DNA from: Pandoraea pnomenusa
Lineage (GTDB): Bacteria; Pseudomonadota; Gammaproteobacteria; Burkholderiales; Burkholderiaceae
Assembly: GCF_000767615.3 (NCBI RefSeq)
Contig: NZ_CP009553.3
Location: forward strand, 4,092,001 to 4,156,000
Length of the DNA stretch: 64,000 bases
Direction: 5' to 3'
Each line of letters opens with the position of its first letter. The stretch's first letter is position 1. The notes under the pieces are model-generated. The model ran no database searches. It was not told where the DNA came from and saw nothing but the letters and a program-made list of their open reading frames with translations. A program made the translations under genes and the position numbers. Positions 26,903-34,822 of the stretch are shown here, one piece after another.

Positions 26903-27757
26903 ATGACGAAAGCCGCACCCGACACCGACCGCGCCGACGGCGCCGCGGATGCCCCCGACACAGCGCAAGCCGGTCTCGTCACACCGGTCATGCGCGCGCT
27001 CAAGCTGCTCCGCTTCGTGGCGGACGGCGGCTCGACGGCGAACCTGAGCGAGGTCGGTCGTCGCATCGGGGTGAACCGCGTGACCGTCATGCGCCTGATC
27101 GAGACGCTGCAGTTCGAGGGCGTGCTCGAACCGCTCGCGCAAGGCGGTCATCGACTCGGACTCGGGTTCCTGACGCTCGCGGCCACTGCGCTGGCGGGCG
27201 AGGATCATCTGGCGACGGCGCGACGCGTGCTCACGCGCGTGACGGGCGAGACGGGGCTGTCGAGTTACCTGACCGTGCTGGACGGCGCAAACGTACGCTA
27301 TCTGCTGTGCGAGACGCCGGCCTTGCCGCTGGTGAGCAATATTCGTGCAGGCAGTCGCGTCACCGCGCATCTGACAGCGCCGGGGCGGGCCTTGCTCGCG
27401 CATTTGAGCGGGGAACGCCGCCGCGCGTTGCTTGGACCGGAGCCGCTTGCGGCGGTGACGGCGCAAAGCGCACGCACGTACGCCGCGCTCGACGCCCAGC
27501 TGGCCGCAGATCGCGACGCGGGCTGTGCGTGGAGCCAGGACGGATTCGAAGCGGGCATCGACGCCTGCGCCGCGGCCGTGCTCGACAGCCATGGCCGACC
27601 GCTCGCCGCGCTGAGCGTGGCCGGACCACGCACGCTTGTCGGCACCGACCCCCGCACCCGCGAGCGCACGGCCCGCGCCGTGAAGTCCGGCGCCGCCGAC
27701 CTGGCCGTGTTGCTGACGGATTCACCGGCGTTTCTCGCCGCTGCCGAGCGGGGGTGA
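26903..27757 (+). CDS. IclR-family transcriptional regulator
   Basis: A 284-residue IclR regulator. After a ~25-residue Asp/Ala-rich start, the winged HTH spans about 28-85 (RALKLLRFVADGG, LSEVGRRIGVNRVTVMRLIETLQ). The ligand-binding domain follows, with LTAPGRALLAHLSGE and the C-terminal CAAAVLDSHGRPLAALSVAGP. It differs much from the IclR protein at 18664-19602, so they are not a recent duplication. It probably controls the upstream monooxygenase, whose promoter region has interleaved palindromes at 25606-25636. Whether it is repressor or activator cannot be told. Confidence 0.92.
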   Translation: MTKAAPDTDRADGAADAPDTAQAGLVTPVMRALKLLRFVADGGSTANLSEVGRRIGVNRVTVMRLIETLQFEGVLEPLAQGGHRLGLGFLTLAATALAGEDHLATARRVLTRVTGETGLSSYLTVLDGANVRYLLCETPALPLVSNIRAGSRVTAHLTAPGRALLAHLSGERRRALLGPEPLAAVTAQSARTYAALDAQLAADRDAGCAWSQDGFEAGIDACAAAVLDSHGRPLAALSVAGPRTLVGTDPRTRERTARAVKSGAADLAVLLTDSPAFLAAAERG

Positions 27758-27809
27758 GGCGATAACTGTCAACCTTGACAGTGGTTGAGCACGCAACGCG
27801 CGGAGCACC

Positions 27810-30254
27810 ATGAACCCCCTCGGACACCGCAGAGAGGTCATGATGAACAAAGCCCCGCCCCCTTCCGTCTCCGCATCCCCGACGCGCAGCGCCGCATCGC
27901 GCACCACCTGCTGCGGCCACGACGTTCTGCATCGCGATGCCGATCGTGCACACCGCGGCACGCAATCGCCGGGCGCCACGCTCGACGCCGATGAACCGCT
28001 GATCTTCGACGCGCTGCCCTGGCCCAACGACCTCAAGGGCGCGCTCGCCGCCGGTGTGCGCTTCGTGCAGCACCACGTGATTGCCATGACGCCCGTGGCG
28101 CCCGAGGCGCCGCACGTCCTGACCTCGCGTCGCAAGACCCTGCTGCTGGTCAGACCGCAAGTCGCGCTCGTGTCGCTGCAGGTGACCGGCATCGACCGCA
28201 CCGGCACGTCGATTGGGGCACTGGCGATGCACCCGCCCGAACAGTTGCCGAAGACCGTCTATCACCACGACGACGCTTCGGATGGCGCCGCGCCAGCCGA
28301 TGACGAAGAGAATCAACGCCTCGTCTACGCGGAAAATGTATGGAGCGTCGAACTGCCCCCCTCCTGGATCGAGCCGGGATTGCAGTTGCTCTTCGACAGC
28401 CCGGCCGGCGGCGGACAACTCGCGGACATCCGGGTCGGTGCGCCCGTGGAGGTGCTCCTCCATACCATCGACATCGGCATGCTCACGCCGCCGCGAAACG
28501 CCTTTCGGTTTGCCGGCGAGCCTGCGCTGCAACGGGAGTACTTTCAGACGGTGCCGCTGCGAAAGCTGATCGTGAACCAATACGAAGCGATTCACTGGCA
28601 GCCGGTCATGCTTCCCGACGGCACGTTGCTCACGGACAACGCGCCCGATGAGGGCGACTGGCACCAGGGCACATTCCGTGCGCTGAGCTGGTCGCTGATC
28701 TCGAGCGCCATTCATCTGGCCAATCTGGGGCAGAACGCCTCGTCCGGCAGTGAAGACGCGGCCGCGCATGACATTGCGCAGTTCACCGTGAGCAACGTAC
28801 GCGGCAATTACGCCAACGGCGTGGTCACACACGGCGGCATTGCCTACTCCGGCTTCACGACGACGGTGGAGTTCTCGGAAGGCAACGAGTTCAGTCACGA
28901 GGTCGGGCACGTTTTCCACCTCGATCACTACCCGGGCGGTTTCGACGGATCGATTCATCGCGCGGCCGGCCAGCCCAATTCCACGTGGGGTTGGGACATG
29001 GATCTGCATCGATTCATTCCGAATTTCTTCCCCGGTCGCTCCGGAGAGGATACGTGTCAGGACGACATTTGCGAGCCGCCCTTTCACGACCGAAGTTTCG
29101 GCCGCGACGCGATGGCCGGCGGAGAACCGTTTTCGGATCGAAATCGTTATACGTTGCACACCCCCTACAGCACTCGCATCGTCCACGACGCGCTGAGCGG
29201 CTATCGCGTTTTCAGCGCCGAATCGCCAACCGGGTATCGCGCGTGGGATGCCGAGTCGCAGACCATGCAAGCCGCGCAGACACTCGTTCGCACCAAGGAT
29301 ATCGCGTATGCCGATTACGCCGACCTCGGCGAGGCAGCGTTGGCAGCGCTGCTCGCCACGGCGGATATCGTGAGAATCGATCTCACGATCGGCTATTTCG
29401 TCGAGTCCATACACGTGCCCGCCGCCTCTGCGGCAAATCGTACTCAGGCGATCTCCATCGAAGGCAGCGTGGGCTATCCGATCGATTTGCATATCAATGG
29501 ACAGACGATCGTCATTTCGGAGCCGGTCCACCTGTGCTTTGTCAGCGACGGCGAACGCTGGAACGAGGGTTATGTACCACTTTACGACTGGATGGCACGA
29601 GCGCGAGCGCGCAACGCGTCGATGAACGAGACCTACATGGGGGTACTGTTCGAGCAAAATAACCTGGTCGAAATCCACATCACGGACGAGGACTGGGTGG
29701 CCGATGTGGCCGTCCCGCAACTGTCATTTCTCTGGGACCGCATCGTCGTCATCAACCATGACGCCGAGAACAGCACCACGCTTGCCATCAACGGACAGTC
29801 GATGCCGATATCGCGCGGTCAGTCAAAAGTGTTTCGCTGGAGTTTTTCCGACGAGCGCTGGGTGGAATACGGCCACACCTTCGATACCGCCGCCCCCAGG
29901 ACACCATCGACCGTCGGCGTGCCGGTCACGACGCTCATCGGGTTCTACGATCCGCAAGGCACGCTGCCGGCGCACATCTTCCCTGCGCTTCACGGCGCCT
30001 ACGGCATGCTGCATGAGGCCGATGGCGACGTGAGCGCGACCTGCCGCCTGGTCGTCGACGGGCCGGGCGGCGAACAGCACTTCAGGCTGTTCCGATCGCG
30101 CGGCTATCCTCACGAAATGAACAAGTTTCACGTCAACATCCCCGAGTCGACACAAGCGCGTTCCGCGTACGTTGTCGTGAATGGCGCGGTCGTCGCGCAA
30201 CTTGCCATCCAACCGGCGGCATCCGTGCCGCAGGTGTTTGTATACGGCGAATGA
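27810..30254 (+). CDS. M66-family zinc metallopeptidase (StcE/TagA/dictomallein-like)
   Basis: An 814-residue protein with the M66 active site HEVGHVFHLDHYPGG: zinc ligands His363, His367 and His373, catalytic Glu364, then GSIH. The following region (DMDLHRFIPNFF, MAGGEPFSDRNRYTLHTPYS) continues the family's catalytic domain. The C-terminal ~300 residues, with beta-rich LPAHIFPALHGAYGML, resemble the TagA C-terminal part. Family proteases such as StcE of E. coli O157 cleave mucin-type glycoproteins and are secreted by type II systems; dictomallein is the Burkholderia member. No classical signal peptide is visible: the first 50 residues are Ser/Pro/Arg-rich. GGAG precedes ATG 27810; AGAGAGG precedes an ATG at 27843, an equal alternative. 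The gene lies alone, ended by a strong terminator. The natural substrate is unknown. Confidence 0.88.
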   Translation: MNPLGHRREVMMNKAPPPSVSASPTRSAASRTTCCGHDVLHRDADRAHRGTQSPGATLDADEPLIFDALPWPNDLKGALAAGVRFVQHHVIAMTPVAPEAPHVLTSRRKTLLLVRPQVALVSLQVTGIDRTGTSIGALAMHPPEQLPKTVYHHDDASDGAAPADDEENQRLVYAENVWSVELPPSWIEPGLQLLFDSPAGGGQLADIRVGAPVEVLLHTIDIGMLTPPRNAFRFAGEPALQREYFQTVPLRKLIVNQYEAIHWQPVMLPDGTLLTDNAPDEGDWHQGTFRALSWSLISSAIHLANLGQNASSGSEDAAAHDIAQFTVSNVRGNYANGVVTHGGIAYSGFTTTVEFSEGNEFSHEVGHVFHLDHYPGGFDGSIHRAAGQPNSTWGWDMDLHRFIPNFFPGRSGEDTCQDDICEPPFHDRSFGRDAMAGGEPFSDRNRYTLHTPYSTRIVHDALSGYRVFSAESPTGYRAWDAESQTMQAAQTLVRTKDIAYADYADLGEAALAALLATADIVRIDLTIGYFVESIHVPAASAANRTQAISIEGSVGYPIDLHINGQTIVISEPVHLCFVSDGERWNEGYVPLYDWMARARARNASMNETYMGVLFEQNNLVEIHITDEDWVADVAVPQLSFLWDRIVVINHDAENSTTLAINGQSMPISRGQSKVFRWSFSDERWVEYGHTFDTAAPRTPSTVGVPVTTLIGFYDPQGTLPAHIFPALHGAYGMLHEADGDVSATCRLVVDGPGGEQHFRLFRSRGYPHEMNKFHVNIPESTQARSAYVVVNGAVVAQLAIQPAASVPQVFVYGE

Positions 30255-30257
30255 CAA

Positions 30258-30296
30258 GGCGGCCCCGACGCGCCGCTTCGGGGCATCGGGGCCGCC
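30258..30296 (+). terminator. GC-rich hairpin after the M66 gene
   Basis: GGCGGCCCCGA (30258-30268) pairs with TCGGGGCCGCC (30286-30296), an 11-bp perfect stem with a 17-nt loop, four bases past the stop. There is no T-run; the true terminator is probably the next hairpin. Confidence 0.5.
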
Positions 30297-30332
30297 GTGG
30301 CGTCGGGGCGTCGGACGGGCAGGCCAGTTTCC

Positions 30333-30366
30333 GGACGGCGACATTGCGTCGCCGTCCTTTTATTTA
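30333..30366 (+). terminator. Rho-independent terminator of the M66 gene
   Basis: GGACGGCGAC and GTCGCCGTCC make a perfect 10-bp stem with a 5-nt loop, followed by TTTTATTT. Confidence 0.9.
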
Positions 30367-30412
30367 ACTTGTTCATTAGAGGACAAGCTCGACTTCCAAC
30401 TGAGCCTTGACC

Positions 30413-30447
30413 GCCTCGAAACCCTTTGCTCATGGGGCTTTCGAGGC
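30413..30447. repeat. Hairpin element, copy 1 of a dispersed repeat
   Basis: GCCTCGAAA and TTTCGAGGC are perfect 9-bp arms; the loop region is CCCTTTGCTCATGGGGC. Copy 2 at 60179-60214 shares GAAAyCCTTT, CATG and the GGG/TTTCGAGG end. No gene is seen in 30367-30587 apart from this element and the promoter region of the DUF4148 gene. Confidence 0.55.
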
Positions 30448-30587
30448 AGCCCATTCTTCGCAATGCATTGTTGCGCCGCACGCGGTTACTCCTGCGACGT
30501 GGTCGTCCTACCTTAGAGGCGTAGGCGGTGCCGGACATCCAGAACGATCCGGCCGACCACCAGAAAAGCAATGACAGGAGAAAAAAC

Positions 30588-30899
30588 ATGACCCGCACCC
30601 TTTCCCATCTGACGATTGCCGCCGCCCTCGCCTTGGCCGCCATCCCCGCCGCGTTTGCCGGTACCGGTGCAAACGGCTATCCGAACGAAAACTTCTTCTG
30701 GCAATCGAGCGTGTACAGCGAAAAGCTCGCGGTGCCGCGCGCGCAGGTCCGTGAACAACTGGTCCGGGCTCAGGCGCAAGGCACGCTCACCCAGACCGAC
30801 AGCCAGTACCCGGTGTTGGTGACGTACGGCAACCCGGTCGGCGAACGCGTCAACGGCTCGGCAGGTGCACTGAGCAATTCGACCTACATCGGCAGCTGA
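30588..30899 (+). CDS. DUF4148-family secreted small protein
   Basis: A 103-residue protein with a clear Sec signal peptide (hydrophobic LTIAAALALAAIPAAFA, cleavage after AFA). The mature part carries the DUF4148 pattern: tyrosine-serine start, then KLAVPRAQVREQLVRAQAQG, followed by a Tyr-Pro segment and a Ser/Asn-rich tail. Such proteins are abundant in Burkholderiaceae and probably periplasmic; their function is unknown. AGGAG lies seven bases before the ATG at 30588. A strong terminator follows at 30953-30984, so it is monocistronic. Confidence 0.9.
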   Translation: MTRTLSHLTIAAALALAAIPAAFAGTGANGYPNENFFWQSSVYSEKLAVPRAQVREQLVRAQAQGTLTQTDSQYPVLVTYGNPVGERVNGSAGALSNSTYIGS

Positions 30900-30952
30900 G
30901 CCGCCGGTCGCCCGGCAACGACAGTGCCAGGCGTCGACTCACCGCACAACCG

Positions 30953-30984
30953 ACACCCCGCGAACCTTTGCGGGGTGTTTTGTT
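30953..30984 (+). terminator. Rho-independent terminator
   Basis: ACACCCCGC (30953-30961) pairs with GCGGGGTGT (30970-30978), loop eight bases, followed by TTTTGTT. It ends the DUF4148 transcript. Confidence 0.9.
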
Positions 30985-31008
30985 ATGGAGACGAAGCCAG
31001 GCAGCGTC

Positions 31009-31710
31009 TCAGGCCGCGATGTCCGCGAGCTTCCGATCTCCCAAAGGCGTGACACGCAGCGCGCGCGCCACTCGCGTCGGTTCGAGCCACTTCGCCTCGA
31101 GGCACTTGCCAAGCAACGCCGCACCCAGCGCGCCGCCGAGGTGCGGCTTGCGTTCGCTCCAGTCAGGACAGGTGCAGGCGAAGCGGCGTCTGCGCGTGTG
31201 CGCTTGCGAGAGATCGACGCCGAGCGCTGTCATGCCGCGCATGCCCGCGTCCGTCAGGGCCACATCGCTGCCGTCCACGCGAATCCACTGGCGGGCCTGC
31301 ATCCTCGCGAAGAGCTCGACGGCGACCTCCCCGGCGAGATGGTCGTAGCACGTGCGCGCATGGCGCAATGGCACCGGCGTAACGCGGTTCGCCGGCACAG
31401 GGCGCGGGCGAAGTTCCTGCGTCGCCAGTACCGCGCTGGCCAGCGCCTCGATGGCCGCCGCCGCCTCGGGAGTGGCAATGCGGAAATACCGGTGGCGCCC
31501 ACGCGACTCCTGCGCCAGCACGCCGCCGTCGACGAGGCGCGCCAGATGTCCGCTCGCGCTCGACGGCGACAGACCGGCCACGAGCGCCAGCTCGCCGGCC
31601 GGACGCGCAGAGCCGTCCATCAACGCCCACAGCATGGTCATGCGTCCCGCATCGGCGAGCAGCGCCGCGAGCGAGCTGACGCCCGGCGCGTGATCTCTTG
31701 CGATATCCAT
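31009..31710 (-). CDS. ArsR-type winged-helix transcriptional regulator
   Basis: A 233-residue regulator. The N-terminal ArsR-like HTH covers about 10-85: LAALLADAGRMTMLWALMDG, then the recognition part LALVAGLSPSSASGHLARLVDGGVL and wing RGRHRYFRI. The C-terminal half is larger than in metal-sensing ArsR proteins and holds one FACTCPDW pair of cysteines and several conserved Arg/His. The metal-site motif ELCVCDL is absent, so a different effector is likely. It is divergent from the P450 gene with 151 bp between starts, so it may control it. The start MDIARDHA is chosen; the upstream ATG would add 19 residues unlike the family. Confidence 0.83.
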   Translation of the reverse strand: MDIARDHAPGVSSLAALLADAGRMTMLWALMDGSARPAGELALVAGLSPSSASGHLARLVDGGVLAQESRGRHRYFRIATPEAAAAIEALASAVLATQELRPRPVPANRVTPVPLRHARTCYDHLAGEVAVELFARMQARQWIRVDGSDVALTDAGMRGMTALGVDLSQAHTRRRRFACTCPDWSERKPHLGGALGAALLGKCLEAKWLEPTRVARALRVTPLGDRKLADIAA

Positions 31711-31861
31711 GGCAATGACCTCATGAAGTACTTGCCTCGCAGTATAGGCGGGCCCTGCGCTCAACACTTCAGCGCGTGATGAAACGTGGCGGCCTCACCG
31801 GCGCCTACGATAACCCTTGCCCCTTATCGCGATATCGCGACCTTACCGGGAGACGCCCGCC

Positions 31862-33082
31862 ATGCTTGCCGTTCATACCGAATCCCCCGCCCTGCCATCG
31901 CCGGCAAACCCGTTGGCGGCCGTGGGTCATCCCGATCCGTACCCCTATTACGCAGCGCTCGCCGCACGGCATCCCTTCGACTTCGATGCCTCGCTCGGCC
32001 TATGGGTCGCCGCCGGCCCCCAAGCCGTCGCCGCCGTGCTGCGGCATCCGGCGTGTGGCGTGCGCCCTGTCGGAGCCCGCGTGCCCGCCGCACTGACCGA
32101 TGGTGCCGCAGGCGACTGGTTCGGCGAACTCGTCCGAATGAACGACGGGGCGGCCCATGCATCGCTCAAGCCATGGCTCTCGGCACGACTGGCCACGCTG
32201 CGCACCGATGCTGCCGCGATCAGCAGGCTTCGCGAGGCGAGCCAGGCCGCCTGCGCGGACGCGTATCTCGCCTGCGGCGACTGGCCGCCGGCGCGCCTGG
32301 ACGATTTCGTATTCCGTCAGCCGATCTACGCCCTCGCGGCATGGCTCGGCGTCGCCCCCGCACAATGGGCGGACGTGTATGACGACGTTCACACGCTCGT
32401 CGCCGCGATGGCCGAGGCGGGCAGCCCTTCGCCTCGCAAGGAGGTGCTCGCTCGCGGACACCGTGCGGCGGCGACGCTGCGCCACCGGATCGACGACTGG
32501 CTCGACAACGGCGCCGCGCCGGGCACATGGCTGCGCGAGACCGCGCGGCGCGCCGCACGCGGCGAAGGCCCGGACGACGACGCGCTCGCCGCCAACATCG
32601 CAGGCCTTTTCACGCAAACCCACGACGCGTGCGCGGGCCTTGTTGCCAACAGCCTGCGACGCATCGCGCGGCGCGCGACGACGCTCGTGCAACCGGACGA
32701 GTTGCGGACCGCGGCGGCGGTCGTCGGCGAGGTCCTGCGCCTCGATCCCCCGGTACAGAACACGCGCCGGTTCCTGCTCGCGCCAGCGGTCATCGGCGAG
32801 CGCACGCTCGCACCCGGCGAAGGCATCCTCGTCTTACTCGCCGCCACACCGGCGACAGACGCGACACACGCGACACACGCCCATGACAACCTCGCGCCGA
32901 CCTTCGGGCAAGGCCCGCACACCTGCCCTGGTCACTCGCCCGCCGTAACCGTCGCGGCCGTCGGGGTTCAGGCGATCCTCGCCAGCCGCGTCGACCTGAA
33001 GATGCTGGCGGGCGGCACCGCCTGCCATCCGCTGGCGAACGTCCGTATCGCGCGCTTTGATTCGGCCGCGTCAACGCGTTAA
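31862..33082 (+). CDS. Cytochrome P450
   Basis: A 406-residue soluble bacterial P450. The haem-ligand loop is FGQGPHTCPGH with Cys355; the K-helix ExxR appears as EVLR, followed by DPPVQNTRRF. The I-helix is unusual: where most P450s have an AGxD/E-TT, this one has AGLFTQTHDACAG with no acidic residue next to the threonine. That could mean altered oxygen activation, as in peroxygenase-type P450s. No reductase or ferredoxin lies nearby. GGGAG precedes the ATG at 31862. It diverges from the ArsR-type regulator. There is an Ala-Thr-His-Asp repeat near residue 335. Substrate unknown. Confidence 0.88.
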   Translation: MLAVHTESPALPSPANPLAAVGHPDPYPYYAALAARHPFDFDASLGLWVAAGPQAVAAVLRHPACGVRPVGARVPAALTDGAAGDWFGELVRMNDGAAHASLKPWLSARLATLRTDAAAISRLREASQAACADAYLACGDWPPARLDDFVFRQPIYALAAWLGVAPAQWADVYDDVHTLVAAMAEAGSPSPRKEVLARGHRAAATLRHRIDDWLDNGAAPGTWLRETARRAARGEGPDDDALAANIAGLFTQTHDACAGLVANSLRRIARRATTLVQPDELRTAAAVVGEVLRLDPPVQNTRRFLLAPAVIGERTLAPGEGILVLLAATPATDATHATHAHDNLAPTFGQGPHTCPGHSPAVTVAAVGVQAILASRVDLKMLAGGTACHPLANVRIARFDSAASTR

Positions 33083-33110
33083 TGCCTCAACGGCCACGCC
33101 AAATTATCAG

Positions 33111-33146
33111 TTTTATCTGTCGAAACCTTAGTTTCAACAGACAAAA
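33111..33146. promoter_or_regulatory. Long imperfect palindrome between P450 and MFS genes
   Basis: TTTTATCTGTCGAAAC and GTTTCAACAGACAAAA match in 14 of 16 positions around CTTA. It stands 29 bp after the P450 stop and ~150 bp before the transporter start. It reads best as a TetR- or MarR-type operator; it could also act as a bidirectional terminator since T/A runs flank the stem. Confidence 0.5.
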
Positions 33147-33291
33147 CATAGCGAATCGTACGCGACGCCAGGCATGGCGGTGGTTTACGGGCAAGCGCAG
33201 CCCCCTCCAACGATTTCAGGCAGCATGACGGTTTGTCCGCACGTCTGCGCGGTTCCCGCGCCGGCGTGCCGCTCCGTCCTGCCCTGCTCTC

Positions 33292-34716
33292 ATGTCCGAC
33301 ACCTACACTGACGGCATGCCCATGCCCGCCCGGGTCTGGGCCATTGCGACCGTCATGCTCGCCATCTCGCTCTCGGTACTCGACGGCGCCATTGCCAACG
33401 TGGCGCTGCCGACCATCGCGCGCGATCTGAACGCCAGCCCCGCCACGTCGATCTGGATCGTGAACGCGTACCAACTCGCGATCACGATTTCGTTGCTGCC
33501 GCTTGCCGCACTTGGCGAAATCGTGAGCTATCGACGCGTCTACACCTACGGTCTGGCATTGTTCACGCTCGCCTCGCTCGCCTGCGCGCTCTCCGACTCG
33601 CTCGTCACGCTCACACTCGCCCGGGTTGTGCAGGGCTTCGGTGCGGCCGGCATCATGAGCGTGAACACAGCGCTGGTGAAGGCCATCTACCCGTCGCGCT
33701 GGCTCGGTCGTGGCGTCGCGCTCAACTCGCTGATCGTGGCCGTGTCTTCGGCGGCCGGCCCCACGATCGCCGCCGGCATTCTCTCGGTCGCTCACTGGCC
33801 GTGGCTGTTCGCGGTCAATGTGCCGCTCGGCGTCGTCGCGTTCGCCATTGCGGTGCGCTCGTTGCCCGACAGCGTGCGCGCCTCGCATCCCTTCGACTGG
33901 ATTGGCGCGGTACTGAGCGCCCTCACCTTCGGGCTGCTGATCTCAGGCATCGATTCGTTCGGGCACGGACAGGAACGATGGCTCGTGGCGGTCGAACTCG
34001 CGGCCGCCGTGATCATCGGTACGATTTTCGTACGGCGCCAGCGCCACCAGCCGGTGCCGCTCCTGCCCGTCGATCTGCTGCGCATTCCGATCTTCGGGCT
34101 GTCGATCTGCACCTCCATGGCGTCGTTCTGCGCGCAAATGCTCGCGTATGTATCGCTGCCATTCTTCCTGCAGGACACGCTGGGCTTCGATCACGTACAG
34201 ACCGGCCTGCTGATGACGGCGTGGCCGCTCACGATCGTGGTCGTCGCGCCGCTGGCAGGGCGCCTGCTGGAGCATTACAAGCCGGGCTTGCTCGGCGCGG
34301 TCGGGATGGCCGCGTTCGCGCTCGGGCTGCTTGCGCTCGGTCTGCTGCCAGCGCATGCGCAACCCGTCGATATCGTCTGGCGCATGGCGCTGTGCGGCTT
34401 CGGCTTCGGCTTGTTTCAGTCGCCCAACAATTACGCCATGCTGATGTCCGCGCCGGCGCATCGCAGCGGCGGCGCCAGCGGCATGCTTGGGACGGCTCGC
34501 CTCACAGGGCAGACCACGGGCGCGGCACTCGTGGCGCTCGTCTTCAGTGTCGCCCCCGACGGACACGGCACCCGTGCGTCGCTCTATGTCGCCGCTGCGT
34601 TCGCGGCGGTCGCGGCCGTGGTCAGCAGTCTTCGTACGCTGCCGTCCGCCCAGCCCGGCGCGGGATCGTCCGGAACGTCGGGGCCGACGCGCGCCTCCGG
34701 CTCACCAGGCGAATGA
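33292..34716 (+). CDS. MFS transporter, DHA2 (EmrB/QacA-like) drug:H+ antiporter
   Basis: A 474-residue integral membrane exporter with about 14 hydrophobic segments. The DHA2 motifs are visible: LDGAIANVALPTIARDL in TM1 (motif D1) and RVVQGFGAAGIMSVN in TM4. It probably exports toxic compounds using the proton gradient. A palindrome ~150 bp upstream may be its operator; no TetR or MarR gene is adjacent. The Ser/Gly/Pro-rich C-terminal tail is ~30 residues. No membrane-fusion partner gene is nearby. Confidence 0.92.
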   Translation: MSDTYTDGMPMPARVWAIATVMLAISLSVLDGAIANVALPTIARDLNASPATSIWIVNAYQLAITISLLPLAALGEIVSYRRVYTYGLALFTLASLACALSDSLVTLTLARVVQGFGAAGIMSVNTALVKAIYPSRWLGRGVALNSLIVAVSSAAGPTIAAGILSVAHWPWLFAVNVPLGVVAFAIAVRSLPDSVRASHPFDWIGAVLSALTFGLLISGIDSFGHGQERWLVAVELAAAVIIGTIFVRRQRHQPVPLLPVDLLRIPIFGLSICTSMASFCAQMLAYVSLPFFLQDTLGFDHVQTGLLMTAWPLTIVVVAPLAGRLLEHYKPGLLGAVGMAAFALGLLALGLLPAHAQPVDIVWRMALCGFGFGLFQSPNNYAMLMSAPAHRSGGASGMLGTARLTGQTTGAALVALVFSVAPDGHGTRASLYVAAAFAAVAAVVSSLRTLPSAQPGAGSSGTSGPTRASGSPGE

Positions 34717-34740
34717 CCGCCCGCCACCCCGCGGCCGCGC

Positions 34741-34770
34741 CCGGGCGGGTTAGACCGGACGCCCGCCCGG
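34741..34770 (+). terminator. GC-rich hairpin after the MFS gene
   Basis: CCGGGCGGG and CCCGCCCGG are a perfect 9-bp stem, loop 12 nt, 24 bp past the stop. A T-rich stretch comes only later, so it is at best a weak terminator. Confidence 0.5.
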
Positions 34771-34822
34771 CCGTGCTACACTGCCGACCTTTTACGGCTC
34801 GCCTGCGCGGGCCGCAAATGCC

